From positions 994,501 through 1,058,500 of the forward strand of contig NZ_JAUTBL010000002.1 in assembly GCF_030819275.1 (NCBI RefSeq): DNA of 64,000 nucleotides, given 5' to 3'. The notes below the pieces were generated by a model. The model ran no database searches, was not told the DNA's origin, and worked only from the letters and a program-made list of their open reading frames with translations. The first letter of the stretch is position 1; the number at the start of each line of letters is the position of its first letter. Positions 26,588-34,520 of this stretch are shown piece by piece. A program made the translations under genes and the position numbers. The DNA comes from Agrobacterium larrymoorei. GTDB taxonomy: Bacteria > Pseudomonadota > Alphaproteobacteria > Rhizobiales > Rhizobiaceae.

Positions 26588-27334
26588 GTGTCCGAAAAAG
26601 CAGAAAAGAAGCAGAACGCCCTCTGGGAAAACGTCAAGGTCATCGTTCAGGCTCTTCTGCTGGCGATGGTTATTCGCACCGTGTTGTTTCAGCCCTTCAC
26701 CATCCCATCGGGCTCGATGATGCCGACGCTCTTGGTAGGGGATTATTTGTTCGTCAACAAGTTCTCCTACGGCTATTCCAAATATTCTCTGCCGTTCTCG
26801 CCGAACCTCTTCTCGGGCCGCATTCTCGAGTTCAGCGAGCCGAAGCGGGGTGATGTTGTCGTGTTCCGCCTGCCGCCTAATCCTGAGGTGGATTACATCA
26901 AGCGCCTCGTTGGTCTGCCTGGGGACCGCATCCAGGTGACGAATGGTGTGCTCTACATCAACGGCAACCCGGTTCCGAAGGAGCCAGATGGTTTCTTCAC
27001 CTCGGATTACCGTGCGGATCCAGGCACTAATGTCCCAGTCTTCCGCGAAACGCTGCCCAATGGCGTGAGCTATGATACGCTTGATCAGTCGCCGGACAGC
27101 CGTGGCGATAACACGCGCGAGTTCATCGTTCCTGAAGGTCACTACTTCATGATGGGCGACAACCGTGACAACTCGCTCGACAGCCGTTTCGACGTCGGTT
27201 ACGTGCCCGCTGAAAACCTGATTGGCCGCGCAAGCGTCATCTTCTTCTCACTCGGCAACGACACACCGTTCAGCCATATCTGGGAATGGCCCGCAAACAT
27301 GCGCTGGGATCGCATCTTCAAGGTTGTTCAATGA
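26588..27334 (+). CDS. lepB: Signal peptidase I
   Basis: A 248-residue inner-membrane serine protease that removes signal peptides from exported proteins. One N-terminal membrane segment (VIVQALLLAMVIRTVLF, about 19-35) precedes the catalytic Ser in IPSGSMMPTLLVGDYLFVNK (near 42). The catalytic Lys is in VDYIKRLVGLPGD near 104, and box E GDNRDNSLDSR is near 190. The start is a GTG at 26588. Its stop overlaps the rnc ATG by four bases, so the two are translationally coupled. Confidence 0.95.
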   Translation: MSEKAEKKQNALWENVKVIVQALLLAMVIRTVLFQPFTIPSGSMMPTLLVGDYLFVNKFSYGYSKYSLPFSPNLFSGRILEFSEPKRGDVVVFRLPPNPEVDYIKRLVGLPGDRIQVTNGVLYINGNPVPKEPDGFFTSDYRADPGTNVPVFRETLPNGVSYDTLDQSPDSRGDNTREFIVPEGHYFMMGDNRDNSLDSRFDVGYVPAENLIGRASVIFFSLGNDTPFSHIWEWPANMRWDRIFKVVQ

Positions 27335-28050
27335 GTAAGGCCAAGCCGCTCCAGATGGACGAGATCGCCCGTCTGGAAGCGTTGATCGGATATGAATTCA
27401 AGGAAAAGGCCCGGCTTGACCGGGCCGTGACACATGCAAGTGCCCGCTCCGCGAAGGCCGGCAACTACGAGCGTCTGGAGTTTCTCGGAGACCGTGTTCT
27501 CGGGCTCTGTGTCGCCGAATTGCTGTTCTCCACCTTCCGCAACGCGACCGAAGGCGAGCTTTCGGTTCGCTTGAACCAGCTTGTTAGTGCTGATTCCTGT
27601 GCGGCGATTGCCGATGAAATGGGACTGCATCTCTTCATCCGTACGGGCTCCGACGTCAAGAAATTGACGGGTAAGGCCATGCTGAACGTGCGTGCCGATG
27701 TAGTGGAAAGCCTGATCGCCACCATTTATCTGGACGGCGGATTGGAGGCTGCGCGCAGCTTCATCCTGAAGTACTGGCAAGGCCGCGCCAACGGCGCCGA
27801 TGCCGGTCGTCGCGATGCGAAGACTGAGTTGCAGGAATGGGCGCATGCAAAGTTCGCAGCAACCCCCAACTACCGGGTTGACGATCGCTCCGGACCGGAT
27901 CACGATCCGCGTTTTACGGTGACGGTGGAAATTCCAGGCGTTGCACCGGAGACGGGCGTCGATCGCTCGAAGCGTGCGGCAGAACAGGTCGCTGCGACAA
28001 AACTATTGGAACGCGAAGGCGTCTGGCAGAAACCATCTGCCGCAAACTGA
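27331..28050 (+). CDS. rnc: Ribonuclease III
   Basis: A 239-residue double-stranded-RNA endonuclease that processes rRNA precursors and sRNA-target duplexes. The RNase III signature ERLEFLGDRVLGL is near residues 49-61, with the second acidic cluster VVESLIATIYLDGG near 126. A C-terminal dsRNA-binding domain (DAKTELQEWAHAKF..to the end) completes it. It starts at the ATG overlapping the lepB stop; the open frame extends further back within lepB, but there is no reason to use it. era follows ten bases later. Confidence 0.95.
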   Translation: MSKAKPLQMDEIARLEALIGYEFKEKARLDRAVTHASARSAKAGNYERLEFLGDRVLGLCVAELLFSTFRNATEGELSVRLNQLVSADSCAAIADEMGLHLFIRTGSDVKKLTGKAMLNVRADVVESLIATIYLDGGLEAARSFILKYWQGRANGADAGRRDAKTELQEWAHAKFAATPNYRVDDRSGPDHDPRFTVTVEIPGVAPETGVDRSKRAAEQVAATKLLEREGVWQKPSAAN

Positions 28051-28060
28051 TTGGACACTC

Positions 28061-29020
28061 ATGACCGAGAATGATTTCACCGCAGCGCCCGGTGAGGGCA
28101 ATGATGATAATGTCAAGGCAGTTGCCCCGACGCGTTCGGGCTTCGTAGCGCTGATCGGGCCGACCAACGCCGGCAAGTCGACGCTCGTCAACCGGTTGGT
28201 TGGCGCCAAGGTGTCGATCGTCAGCCACAAGGTACAGACGACGCGTGCCGTGATGCGCGGCATCGCCATTCATGACAATGCCCAGATCGTCTTCATGGAT
28301 ACGCCCGGCATCTTCAAGCCACGCCGCAGGTTGGACCGGGCCATGGTCACCTCCGCCTGGGGTGGCGCCAAGGATGCGGACGTCATTTTGCTGCTGATCG
28401 ATAGTGAGCGCGGCCTAAAAGGTGACGCAGAAACCATTCTGGAAGGCCTGAAAGACGTTCGCCAGAAGAAGATCCTCTGTCTTAACAAGATCGACCAGGT
28501 GAAGCGCGAAGACCTGCTGAAGCTTGCGGCTGCCGCAAACGACATCGTTGCCTTCGATCGCACCTTCATGATTTCCGCCACCAACGGCTCCGGCTGTGAC
28601 GACCTGATGAACTATCTGGCAAGCGAATTGCCGCAGGGGCCTTGGTATTATCCGGAAGATCAGATTTCCGATCTGCCGATGCGCCAGCTCGCCGCGGAAA
28701 TCACCCGTGAAAAGCTTTTCCTGCGTCTGCATCAGGAACTGCCCTACGCCTCCCATGTGGAGACGGAGAAATGGGAAGAGCGCAAGGACGGCTCGGTCCG
28801 TATCGAACAGGTGATCTATGTCGAGCGCGACAGCCAGAAGAAGATTGCGCTTGGCAAGGGAGGGGAGGCGATCAAGGCCATCTCATCCGCATCGCGCAAA
28901 GAGCTTTCGGAAATCCTCGAACAGCCGGTTCACCTTTTCCTCTTCGTCAAGGTGAGAGAGAACTGGGGCGACGATCCGGAGCGCTTCCGCGAAATGGGCC
29001 TGGAATTCCCGCGCAATTGA
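28061..29020 (+). CDS. era: GTPase Era
   Basis: A 319-residue GTP-binding protein that helps mature 16S rRNA and assemble the 30S subunit. G1 GPTNAGKST is near residue 34, G3 MDTPG near 82, G4 LNKID near 145, and a KH RNA-binding domain lies in the C-terminal third (KKIALGKGGEAIKAISSASR). An N-terminal extension of about 25 residues (MTENDFTAAPGEGNDD..) is common in rhizobia. In most relatives recO follows directly; here a Crp/Fnr and a receiver gene lie in between. Confidence 0.95.
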   Translation: MTENDFTAAPGEGNDDNVKAVAPTRSGFVALIGPTNAGKSTLVNRLVGAKVSIVSHKVQTTRAVMRGIAIHDNAQIVFMDTPGIFKPRRRLDRAMVTSAWGGAKDADVILLLIDSERGLKGDAETILEGLKDVRQKKILCLNKIDQVKREDLLKLAAAANDIVAFDRTFMISATNGSGCDDLMNYLASELPQGPWYYPEDQISDLPMRQLAAEITREKLFLRLHQELPYASHVETEKWEERKDGSVRIEQVIYVERDSQKKIALGKGGEAIKAISSASRKELSEILEQPVHLFLFVKVRENWGDDPERFREMGLEFPRN

Positions 29021-29221
29021 GCGTAACGACCGCGAAGCGGATAACCGCTTTTCGAATGAGACATGCATAAAACAGGGTGGGTCGGCGATGGATCAAATCG
29101 CGAATGCCCGCCACCATTTCATGCCGTCATGAGACTCGTCGCAAGAATGCGGAAAGAGGTCTCATGATACGACTGATACATCTGATACCTCGACCCCATT
29201 TCTTGCCTCCAACGGATTGTC

Positions 29222-29974
29222 ATGTCTCCCAAAAAGCCGAGCGGCGTTTCCACCACGCCATGTGAAGAGTGCCCGCTTCGCGACATGCCGCATTTCCGTG
29301 ATTTCACCCCTCCAGAGCTTGATTTCGTTTCGCACTTCAAGACGGGTGAACTGAGCGTCGAAAGCGGCGCATTGATCCTGATGGAGGGGTCGCACAGCGC
29401 CCATCTTTTCACGGTTCTGGAAGGTTGGGGTTTTCGTTACAAGACACTGGAGGACGGACGCCGGCAAATCTTGAACTATCTGATGCCGGGAGACCTCGTC
29501 GGCCTCCAAGGCACTGTGATGGGAGAGATGCAGCACTCTGTCGAGGCCTTGTCGCCTGTCACGCTTTGCGTCTTCGAGCGGGGGCGGCTCCATAGCCTCT
29601 TCACCGATCATCCCTCGCTTGCCTTCGACCTGACGTGGATCGCGGCAAGCGAAGAGCGCATGCTGGATAGCCATCTGTTGAGTGTCGGCCGACGAACGGC
29701 CATCGAACGTGCGGCCTATCTTCTGGCATTCCTGCACCAAAGGGCGACGCGTGTCGGGCTGCTGCAAAAAGGCATGCCCATTCCCGTCACACAGCAACAT
29801 GTGGCAGATACGCTTGGACTTTCCATCGTGCACACGAACAAGACGCTGAAGAAGCTCGCGGAACGAAACTTCATTCGCTGGATCGACAAGGGCTGTCTCG
29901 TGCTGGATGAGGAAGGGCTGGCGAACCTTGCGGGATGGGATCTCGATTCGCGCAGCAAGCGGCCATTTATTTAG
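29222..29974 (+). CDS. Crp/Fnr-family transcriptional regulator
   Basis: A 250-residue regulator with an N-terminal cyclic-nucleotide-binding-type beta barrel (about 28-145, with ILMEGSHSAHLFTVLEGWGF and YLMPGDLVGLQG) and a C-terminal winged helix (about 160-235, with VTQQHVADTLGLSIVHTNKTL as the recognition region). Two Cys near the N-terminus (CEEC, residues 14-17) recall the FNR cluster ligands, but the full four-Cys set is missing, so an iron-sulfur oxygen sensor is not supported. The ligand and targets are unknown. It is followed by dispersed-repeat copy C. Confidence 0.85.
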   Translation: MSPKKPSGVSTTPCEECPLRDMPHFRDFTPPELDFVSHFKTGELSVESGALILMEGSHSAHLFTVLEGWGFRYKTLEDGRRQILNYLMPGDLVGLQGTVMGEMQHSVEALSPVTLCVFERGRLHSLFTDHPSLAFDLTWIAASEERMLDSHLLSVGRRTAIERAAYLLAFLHQRATRVGLLQKGMPIPVTQQHVADTLGLSIVHTNKTLKKLAERNFIRWIDKGCLVLDEEGLANLAGWDLDSRSKRPFI

Positions 29975-30064
29975 AGCATCGTCCAAGCAAAAATGTGCAG
30001 CGGTTTGCGATAAAACACGGGCCTAAAGCGTATAAGCGACTGTGAAAGATCGCGCTAAGCTTTA
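29973..30064 (+). repeat. Dispersed intergenic repeat, copy C
   Basis: AGAGCATCGTCCAAGCAAAA, then GTGCAGCGGTTTGCGATAAAA, CCTAAAGCG and GTGAAAGATCGCG. It begins at the stop codon of the Crp/Fnr gene. Confidence 0.7.
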
Positions 30065-30274
30065 GGGGAAGCGGTGCAGCCGAGGGGACCTTTCACAGTG
30101 CGACCAGCCTGCCTCATCTGAATTTTGAATCATGATTTCTAGGGCTTCCCCCGGTATCCTGATATGTCTTTTTTAAATGACGTAGCGGAAGTGATCTGCG
30201 ATGTCAGGAATTCGTAAAGTTATTGAATGAAATCGGCCTTCCAATTGAGGCCCGGCCGGGAGAATATAATAAAT

Positions 30275-30628
30275 ATGGTGCCTCAACGGGTTCTCATCAT
30301 TGAGGACGAATATCTGGTTGCGATGGACGCCGAAGCGTGTCTTCAGTCGATGGGAGTCGGGACTGTCGAAATCGTAACGACTTTGGCTCAAGCCCAGGAA
30401 GCACTGGAGCGCGCGCGTCCGGACTGCGTCCTGCTGGATGTTAATCTCTCGGACGGCATGAGCTATGAACTGGCGAGACGGTTGAAAGATCACGCCATTC
30501 CGTTCGGTTTTGTCAGCGGATATGGGGATACCAGCGGGTTCCCCGAGGATTTTGCCGAAACGCCGCTTCTCGACAAGCCTTTCGCCGAGCCAGAACTCAA
30601 GTCATTCGTCTCACGCCTGATGGCGTAA
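30275..30628 (+). CDS. Single-domain response-regulator receiver protein
   Basis: A 117-residue stand-alone receiver (CheY-like) domain with no output domain. Expected residues are present: the acidic pair in VLIIEDEYLV near residues 6-15, the phospho-acceptor Asp in CVLLDVNLSDG near 52, and the Lys in LLDKPF near 101. Such proteins relay phosphate or act by protein contact; no histidine kinase is adjacent. I prefer the ATG at 30275 (GGGAG upstream, domain starts at once) over the one at 30227. Repeat copies flank it on both sides. Confidence 0.8.
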   Translation: MVPQRVLIIEDEYLVAMDAEACLQSMGVGTVEIVTTLAQAQEALERARPDCVLLDVNLSDGMSYELARRLKDHAIPFGFVSGYGDTSGFPEDFAETPLLDKPFAEPELKSFVSRLMA

Positions 30629-30668
30629 TCATTGGACCCGAACCGCTTGCGCGGGCTATAGTGCTTTA

Positions 30669-30773
30669 AGCACGGTCCAAGCAAAAGTGCTGAGCAGTTT
30701 TGCGATATCGATATGCGATTGAACAATGATCTAAAGCGTAAGGCGCGAGTCTGAAAGATCGCGACACGTTTTA
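30669..30773 (+). repeat. Dispersed intergenic repeat, copy D
   Basis: AGCACGGTCCAAGCAAAAGTG, then GCAGTTTTGCGATATCGATATGC, CTAAAGCGTAAGG and GAGTCTGAAAGATCGCGAC. It lies between the receiver gene and recO. Confidence 0.72.
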
Positions 30774-30823
30774 TTGACGCCACGATTGTCTGTCGTGGCG
30801 TTGGAGCTCTGGGCGATATCTTC

Positions 30824-31603
30824 ATGCAGTGGCAGGACGAGGCAATCATTCTCGGCGTCAAGCGCCATGGCGAGACGAGTGTCATTGCCGAGGTGATGAC
30901 GAGTGCTCGAGGGCGCCATCTCGGCATGGTGCGGGGTGGTAGGTCCAGATCCATGCAGCCGGTGCTTCAGGCCGGCAATCGAGTCGACGTCACGTGGCGC
31001 GCCCGCCTCGATGATCATTTGGGGGAATACCGGATCGAGCCGCTTCAATTGCGCGCCGCGCAGTTGATGGAGACGGCGACGGCTGTTTATGGCGTCCAGG
31101 CCATGGGCGCGCTGCTGCGGCTATTGCCGGAGCGCGATCCGCACCCGCATCTTTATCGCGCGCTCGATGTCATTCTCGACAATCTGTCCGATCCGGCGGA
31201 TGCGGGCGAATTGTTCGTGCGCTTCGAACTGGCGGTATTGAACGATCTTGGCTTCGGTCTCGACCTTACGGAGTGCGCGGCGACCGGAATTCGTAGCGAT
31301 TTGGTCTATGTTTCGCCGAAAACCGGGAGGGCCGTCAGCCGTGCCGCCGGCGCGCCCTATGCAGACAGGATGCTAGCGCTGCCTCCATTTCTTGGCGAGG
31401 CACATGCACCCTCTGCGGATTGCCAGAGCCTGTCTGCGGCTTTCCGCCTGACGAATCATTTTCTGAGCAGACACGTCTATGAGCCGAGAGGGATTAAAGA
31501 AAATGCCGCCCGCGACGGTTTCGTTCAGGCGGCTTTGAAGGCCTTGGCCCGGAAACTGGACGAAGCAGCCGCTCACCCAGAGACACTCGGTGAAACCGGC
31601 TGA
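30824..31603 (+). CDS. recO: DNA repair protein RecO
   Basis: A 259-residue recombination mediator that works with RecR to load RecA on SSB-coated gaps. The N-terminal OB fold starts [24 protein letters not shown], with [13 protein letters not shown] near 31-43, and a helical C-terminal domain follows ([19 protein letters not shown] near 125). The zinc-binding cysteines of some RecO proteins are only partly kept (C147). The length is typical. The reading starts at the ATG at 30824. Confidence 0.93.
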   Translation: MQWQDEAIILGVKRHGETSVIAEVMTSARGRHLGMVRGGRSRSMQPVLQAGNRVDVTWRARLDDHLGEYRIEPLQLRAAQLMETATAVYGVQAMGALLRLLPERDPHPHLYRALDVILDNLSDPADAGELFVRFELAVLNDLGFGLDLTECAATGIRSDLVYVSPKTGRAVSRAAGAPYADRMLALPPFLGEAHAPSADCQSLSAAFRLTNHFLSRHVYEPRGIKENAARDGFVQAALKALARKLDEAAAHPETLGETG

Positions 31604-31623
31604 TCAGTTCGGTTTTCTCGCCT

Positions 31624-32850
31624 TCATGCCATGGCAGGGCGGATGACGGGCCTCTCTTCGATTGGCCAATGCACGATGGCGGCAAATATGCCCATCGCAA
31701 CACCCAGCCACCAGACGAGATCGTAAGAGCCGAGTTTGTCGTAGAGGAAACCGCCGAGCCACACACCGAGAAACGAGCCGACTTGGTGCGACAGGAACAC
31801 CACGCCGCCCAGCATGCCGAGATGGCGCGTGCCGAACATGATGGCGACGAGCCCGTTTGTCGGGGGCACGGTGGAGAGCCACAGGACCCCCATGACCCCT
31901 GCGAAGATAACGACGGAGACAGGCGTTTGCGGCAGCAGCAGAAAGGCGGTTACCGCTATCGAACGGCCGATATAGATGTAGGCGAGAAAATGCGGCTTAG
32001 AATAGCGCTGCCCGATAACGCCGGCCGCAAGCGATCCGCCAATATTGAAGAAGCCGATCAGCGCCATTGCGATAACCGCATAGCGCGGCTCGATACCGAT
32101 ATCGCCGAGATAAGCTGGAAAATGCGCCGTGATGAAGGCCACTTGAAAGCCGCAGACGAAGAAGCCGGTGGTCAGCAACAGATAGCTCTTATGTCCAAGC
32201 GCCTCTTTCAAAGCTGCGCCAACGGTTTGTTGAAATTGCGCCTGTGATTGTGAACCGGATGATGAATTGCCGCGGAGCGGCCATGCCAGGAGCGGCACCA
32301 AAAGCATCATGACGCTGAGGAAGACGAGGCTGTCCGACCAGCCATAATTGGAAATCAATCCCTGGCTGATCGGCGCGAAGATGAACATTCCAGCAGATCC
32401 AGCAGCCGTACCGATGCCAAATGCCATGGAACGCTGTTCCGGCGTCACATGCCTGGCAAAGGCCGAAAGGATGACGCTGAAGGAGCCCGCTGCAATGCCA
32501 AGCCCGACCAATACACCGCCGCCGAAATGCAGCCAGAAGGGCGAGGTGCCGAACGACATGCACAGGAGCCCCAAAGCGTAGAGGACGCCTGAGATAATAA
32601 GCACCCGTCCCGTGCCGAACTTATCGGCCAGTGCGCCAAAGAAGGGTTGCCCCAAGCCCCAGAAGAGGTTCTGCAGTGCCATGGCGAGCCCGAAGGTGGA
32701 CCGGTCCCAACCCGTATCCGCCAGCATCGGCAGCTGGAAGAAGCCCATGGCCGAGCGCGGCCCAAAGGTCATCACGGCGATCAGCGATCCAGCCAGAATG
32801 ATCAGCCACGGCATGGGCCGGCTGGTGGACGCGCTGGATAATGTAGCCAT
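31624..32850 (-). CDS. Major facilitator superfamily transporter
   Basis: A 408-residue inner-membrane protein with about 12 hydrophobic helices in two halves. The MFS loop motif GQPFFGALADKFGTGRVLI is near residues 66-84, and a partial second-half repeat surrounds MFGTRHLGMLGGVVFLSHQ near 345. It resembles the oxalate/formate antiporter-like and YbfB-type MFS proteins; the substrate is unknown. GGAGG lies seven bases before the ATG. It converges with recO, with 20 bases between the stops. Confidence 0.85.
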   Translation of the reverse strand: MATLSSASTSRPMPWLIILAGSLIAVMTFGPRSAMGFFQLPMLADTGWDRSTFGLAMALQNLFWGLGQPFFGALADKFGTGRVLIISGVLYALGLLCMSFGTSPFWLHFGGGVLVGLGIAAGSFSVILSAFARHVTPEQRSMAFGIGTAAGSAGMFIFAPISQGLISNYGWSDSLVFLSVMMLLVPLLAWPLRGNSSSGSQSQAQFQQTVGAALKEALGHKSYLLLTTGFFVCGFQVAFITAHFPAYLGDIGIEPRYAVIAMALIGFFNIGGSLAAGVIGQRYSKPHFLAYIYIGRSIAVTAFLLLPQTPVSVVIFAGVMGVLWLSTVPPTNGLVAIMFGTRHLGMLGGVVFLSHQVGSFLGVWLGGFLYDKLGSYDLVWWLGVAMGIFAAIVHWPIEERPVIRPAMA

Positions 32851-32964
32851 GATTTTCCTCCGGATAAGGGAAGAACATTATTCATCCGTGCGTAGACACA
32901 CCAGCGACTTTTCTTGACAGGTGCATCAGCGGGGTTGATGCGACACGCCCGTCATTCACAAGCT

Positions 32965-33810
32965 CTATCCCCGCCGCTTCAGCGGCCATGCCTCGTCGCG
33001 CCACTCCACGACCTTGGCGACATCACCGAGCCTGATCGTACCTTCGCCACGCGGTGTCAGATTCCAGCCGAACAGCACGCCGGGAACGCGGCGATCGGCG
33101 GACATGCGGATGCGGCCCATGGCCTTCATCGGCGAGGGCACGTCGCGCGAACCGGTCTTCTGGTCTTGGGTGGTCATGATGCAGCGGGTGCAGGGTTTGA
33201 CGAGATCGAAGCGAATGCCGTTGATCTCGATTGCCGCCCAACGATCTTCCGCCCATGCATCATCCGTCTCCAGCACGATGTTGGGGCGGAAACGCTCCAT
33301 GCCGACGCTGTCTTCGCCGTGGGCCGTCATGTCCGCGTTGAGAGCGTCAAGCGAGGCGGTGGTCGCGACCAGGATCTGGTAGCCATCGGCAAAGGTGACG
33401 GGTGTCTCATTGCCAGTCCACTCCGCGTTGGCGAGGCGCTTCGATTGATCGTCGAAGAAGGCAAGCTTCATCTCCTGTCCCAGCCACTGCGAGAGCGTAC
33501 GATTGGCTTCATCGCTTGCAAGAGCAGCGTCGACGGTGGATTTCCAGACGGTGACATCGAGCCTCGAGGATGACGGCAGGGCGAGTACGTCCCCCTTGCC
33601 CTCGATAGACAGGCGATACCCGCCAGCCTCCGGGGCAACGTTCAAGGTAGCAAGTGCAGGAAGTTCGCGCTGCGTGATGAATTGGCCGGAGGGATCGACC
33701 AGCATGGCGCGACGGTCACCTGGCAAGCCTTCAGCGGAGATAGCGGTCTCGGAAATCGAAATGCCTCTGGCACTCTTCACGGGGTAAACATTCAACTGCG
33801 TGATCTGCAT
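32965..33810 (-). CDS. MOSC-domain protein (YcbX-like)
   Basis: A 281-residue protein with an N-terminal MOSC beta-barrel domain (QITQLNVYPVKSARGI..EGLPGDRRAMLV, about 1-120) and a C-terminal MOSC domain (about 125-270) containing FDLVKPCTRCIMTTQD. Its conserved Cys is the expected molybdenum ligand. Relatives such as YcbX and mARC reduce N-hydroxylated compounds with electrons from a ferredoxin or reductase; unlike E. coli YcbX, no C-terminal ferredoxin domain is present. GAGGAGA precedes the ATG at 33810. It is closely followed upstream by the HD gene, so co-transcription is likely. Confidence 0.85.
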   Translation of the reverse strand: MQITQLNVYPVKSARGISISETAISAEGLPGDRRAMLVDPSGQFITQRELPALATLNVAPEAGGYRLSIEGKGDVLALPSSSRLDVTVWKSTVDAALASDEANRTLSQWLGQEMKLAFFDDQSKRLANAEWTGNETPVTFADGYQILVATTASLDALNADMTAHGEDSVGMERFRPNIVLETDDAWAEDRWAAIEINGIRFDLVKPCTRCIMTTQDQKTGSRDVPSPMKAMGRIRMSADRRVPGVLFGWNLTPRGEGTIRLGDVAKVVEWRDEAWPLKRRG

Positions 33811-33821
33811 CGCCACTCTCC

Positions 33822-34463
33822 TCAGATTTCGTCCAGAAACATATCGAGCACCTGTTGAAGGCGCTCATGTCGTTCTCTTGCAAGCTGTCGACCAGCCTCG
33901 GTCTGAAAGCCATCCGCCAGTTTGAACAGCTTGTTTTCAAAATGGTCGATGGCAAAACGGCGATCGTCGAGCGGGCGGTTCTTCGCGAGAGGATCCTCCG
34001 GATCGTAGAGCGCCGAACCCAAGCGCCCTGCAATGTAGAAGCAACGGGCAGCACCTACCATTCCGATGGCATCGAGCCTGTCCGCATCCTGCAGGATTTT
34101 AGCCTCACGCGTTTCAGGCGTCAGGTTGGCGGAGAAGCTGTGCGTGAGAATGGCATGGGCGACCGCTTCGATATCCGCCGTTGCCCAGCCGAGATCAGCC
34201 AGAATGCCACTCGCCTTTTCCGCGGCGAGACGCGAGGCCTGCGCGCGCAGTGGCGAGTTCTTCTCCACCGCCACGCAATCATGCAGCAGGACGCTTGCCG
34301 CCAGCACCGTCTCGTTCCCGCCCTCCTGCGCATGAATACGCATGGCGTTGCGGAAGACGCGGTGAATATGCGCGAGATCATGCGAGCCGTCATCGCCCTC
34401 CGCGGCGTGCGGAATCAGCTTTTTGGCAAGCGCTTCATATGGCGCAAAAGATGCAGCATGCAT
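33822..34463 (-). CDS. HD-domain phosphohydrolase (YedJ-like)
   Basis: A 213-residue metal-dependent phosphohydrolase. HD-domain residues are clear: HDLAHIHRVFRNA near 28-40, SVLLHDCVAVE near 57, HAILTHSFSANL near 103, and LQDADRLDAIGMVGAAR near 124. The family (YedJ, YpgQ) hydrolyses nucleotides or related phosphates; the substrate is not known. The ATG at 34463 has GGGGAA upstream; a longer frame to 34520 has no ribosome site. It lies 11 bases from the MOSC gene and 57 bases from the end of the DUF2339 gene, so the three could form one transcript. Confidence 0.82.
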   Translation of the reverse strand: MHAASFAPYEALAKKLIPHAAEGDDGSHDLAHIHRVFRNAMRIHAQEGGNETVLAASVLLHDCVAVEKNSPLRAQASRLAAEKASGILADLGWATADIEAVAHAILTHSFSANLTPETREAKILQDADRLDAIGMVGAARCFYIAGRLGSALYDPEDPLAKNRPLDDRRFAIDHFENKLFKLADGFQTEAGRQLARERHERLQQVLDMFLDEI

Positions 34464-34520
34464 TCGCGATTCCCCAATTTCGTGAGATCGCGTTTTAGAG
34501 CCGGTGAGGCAGCGGCGCAA

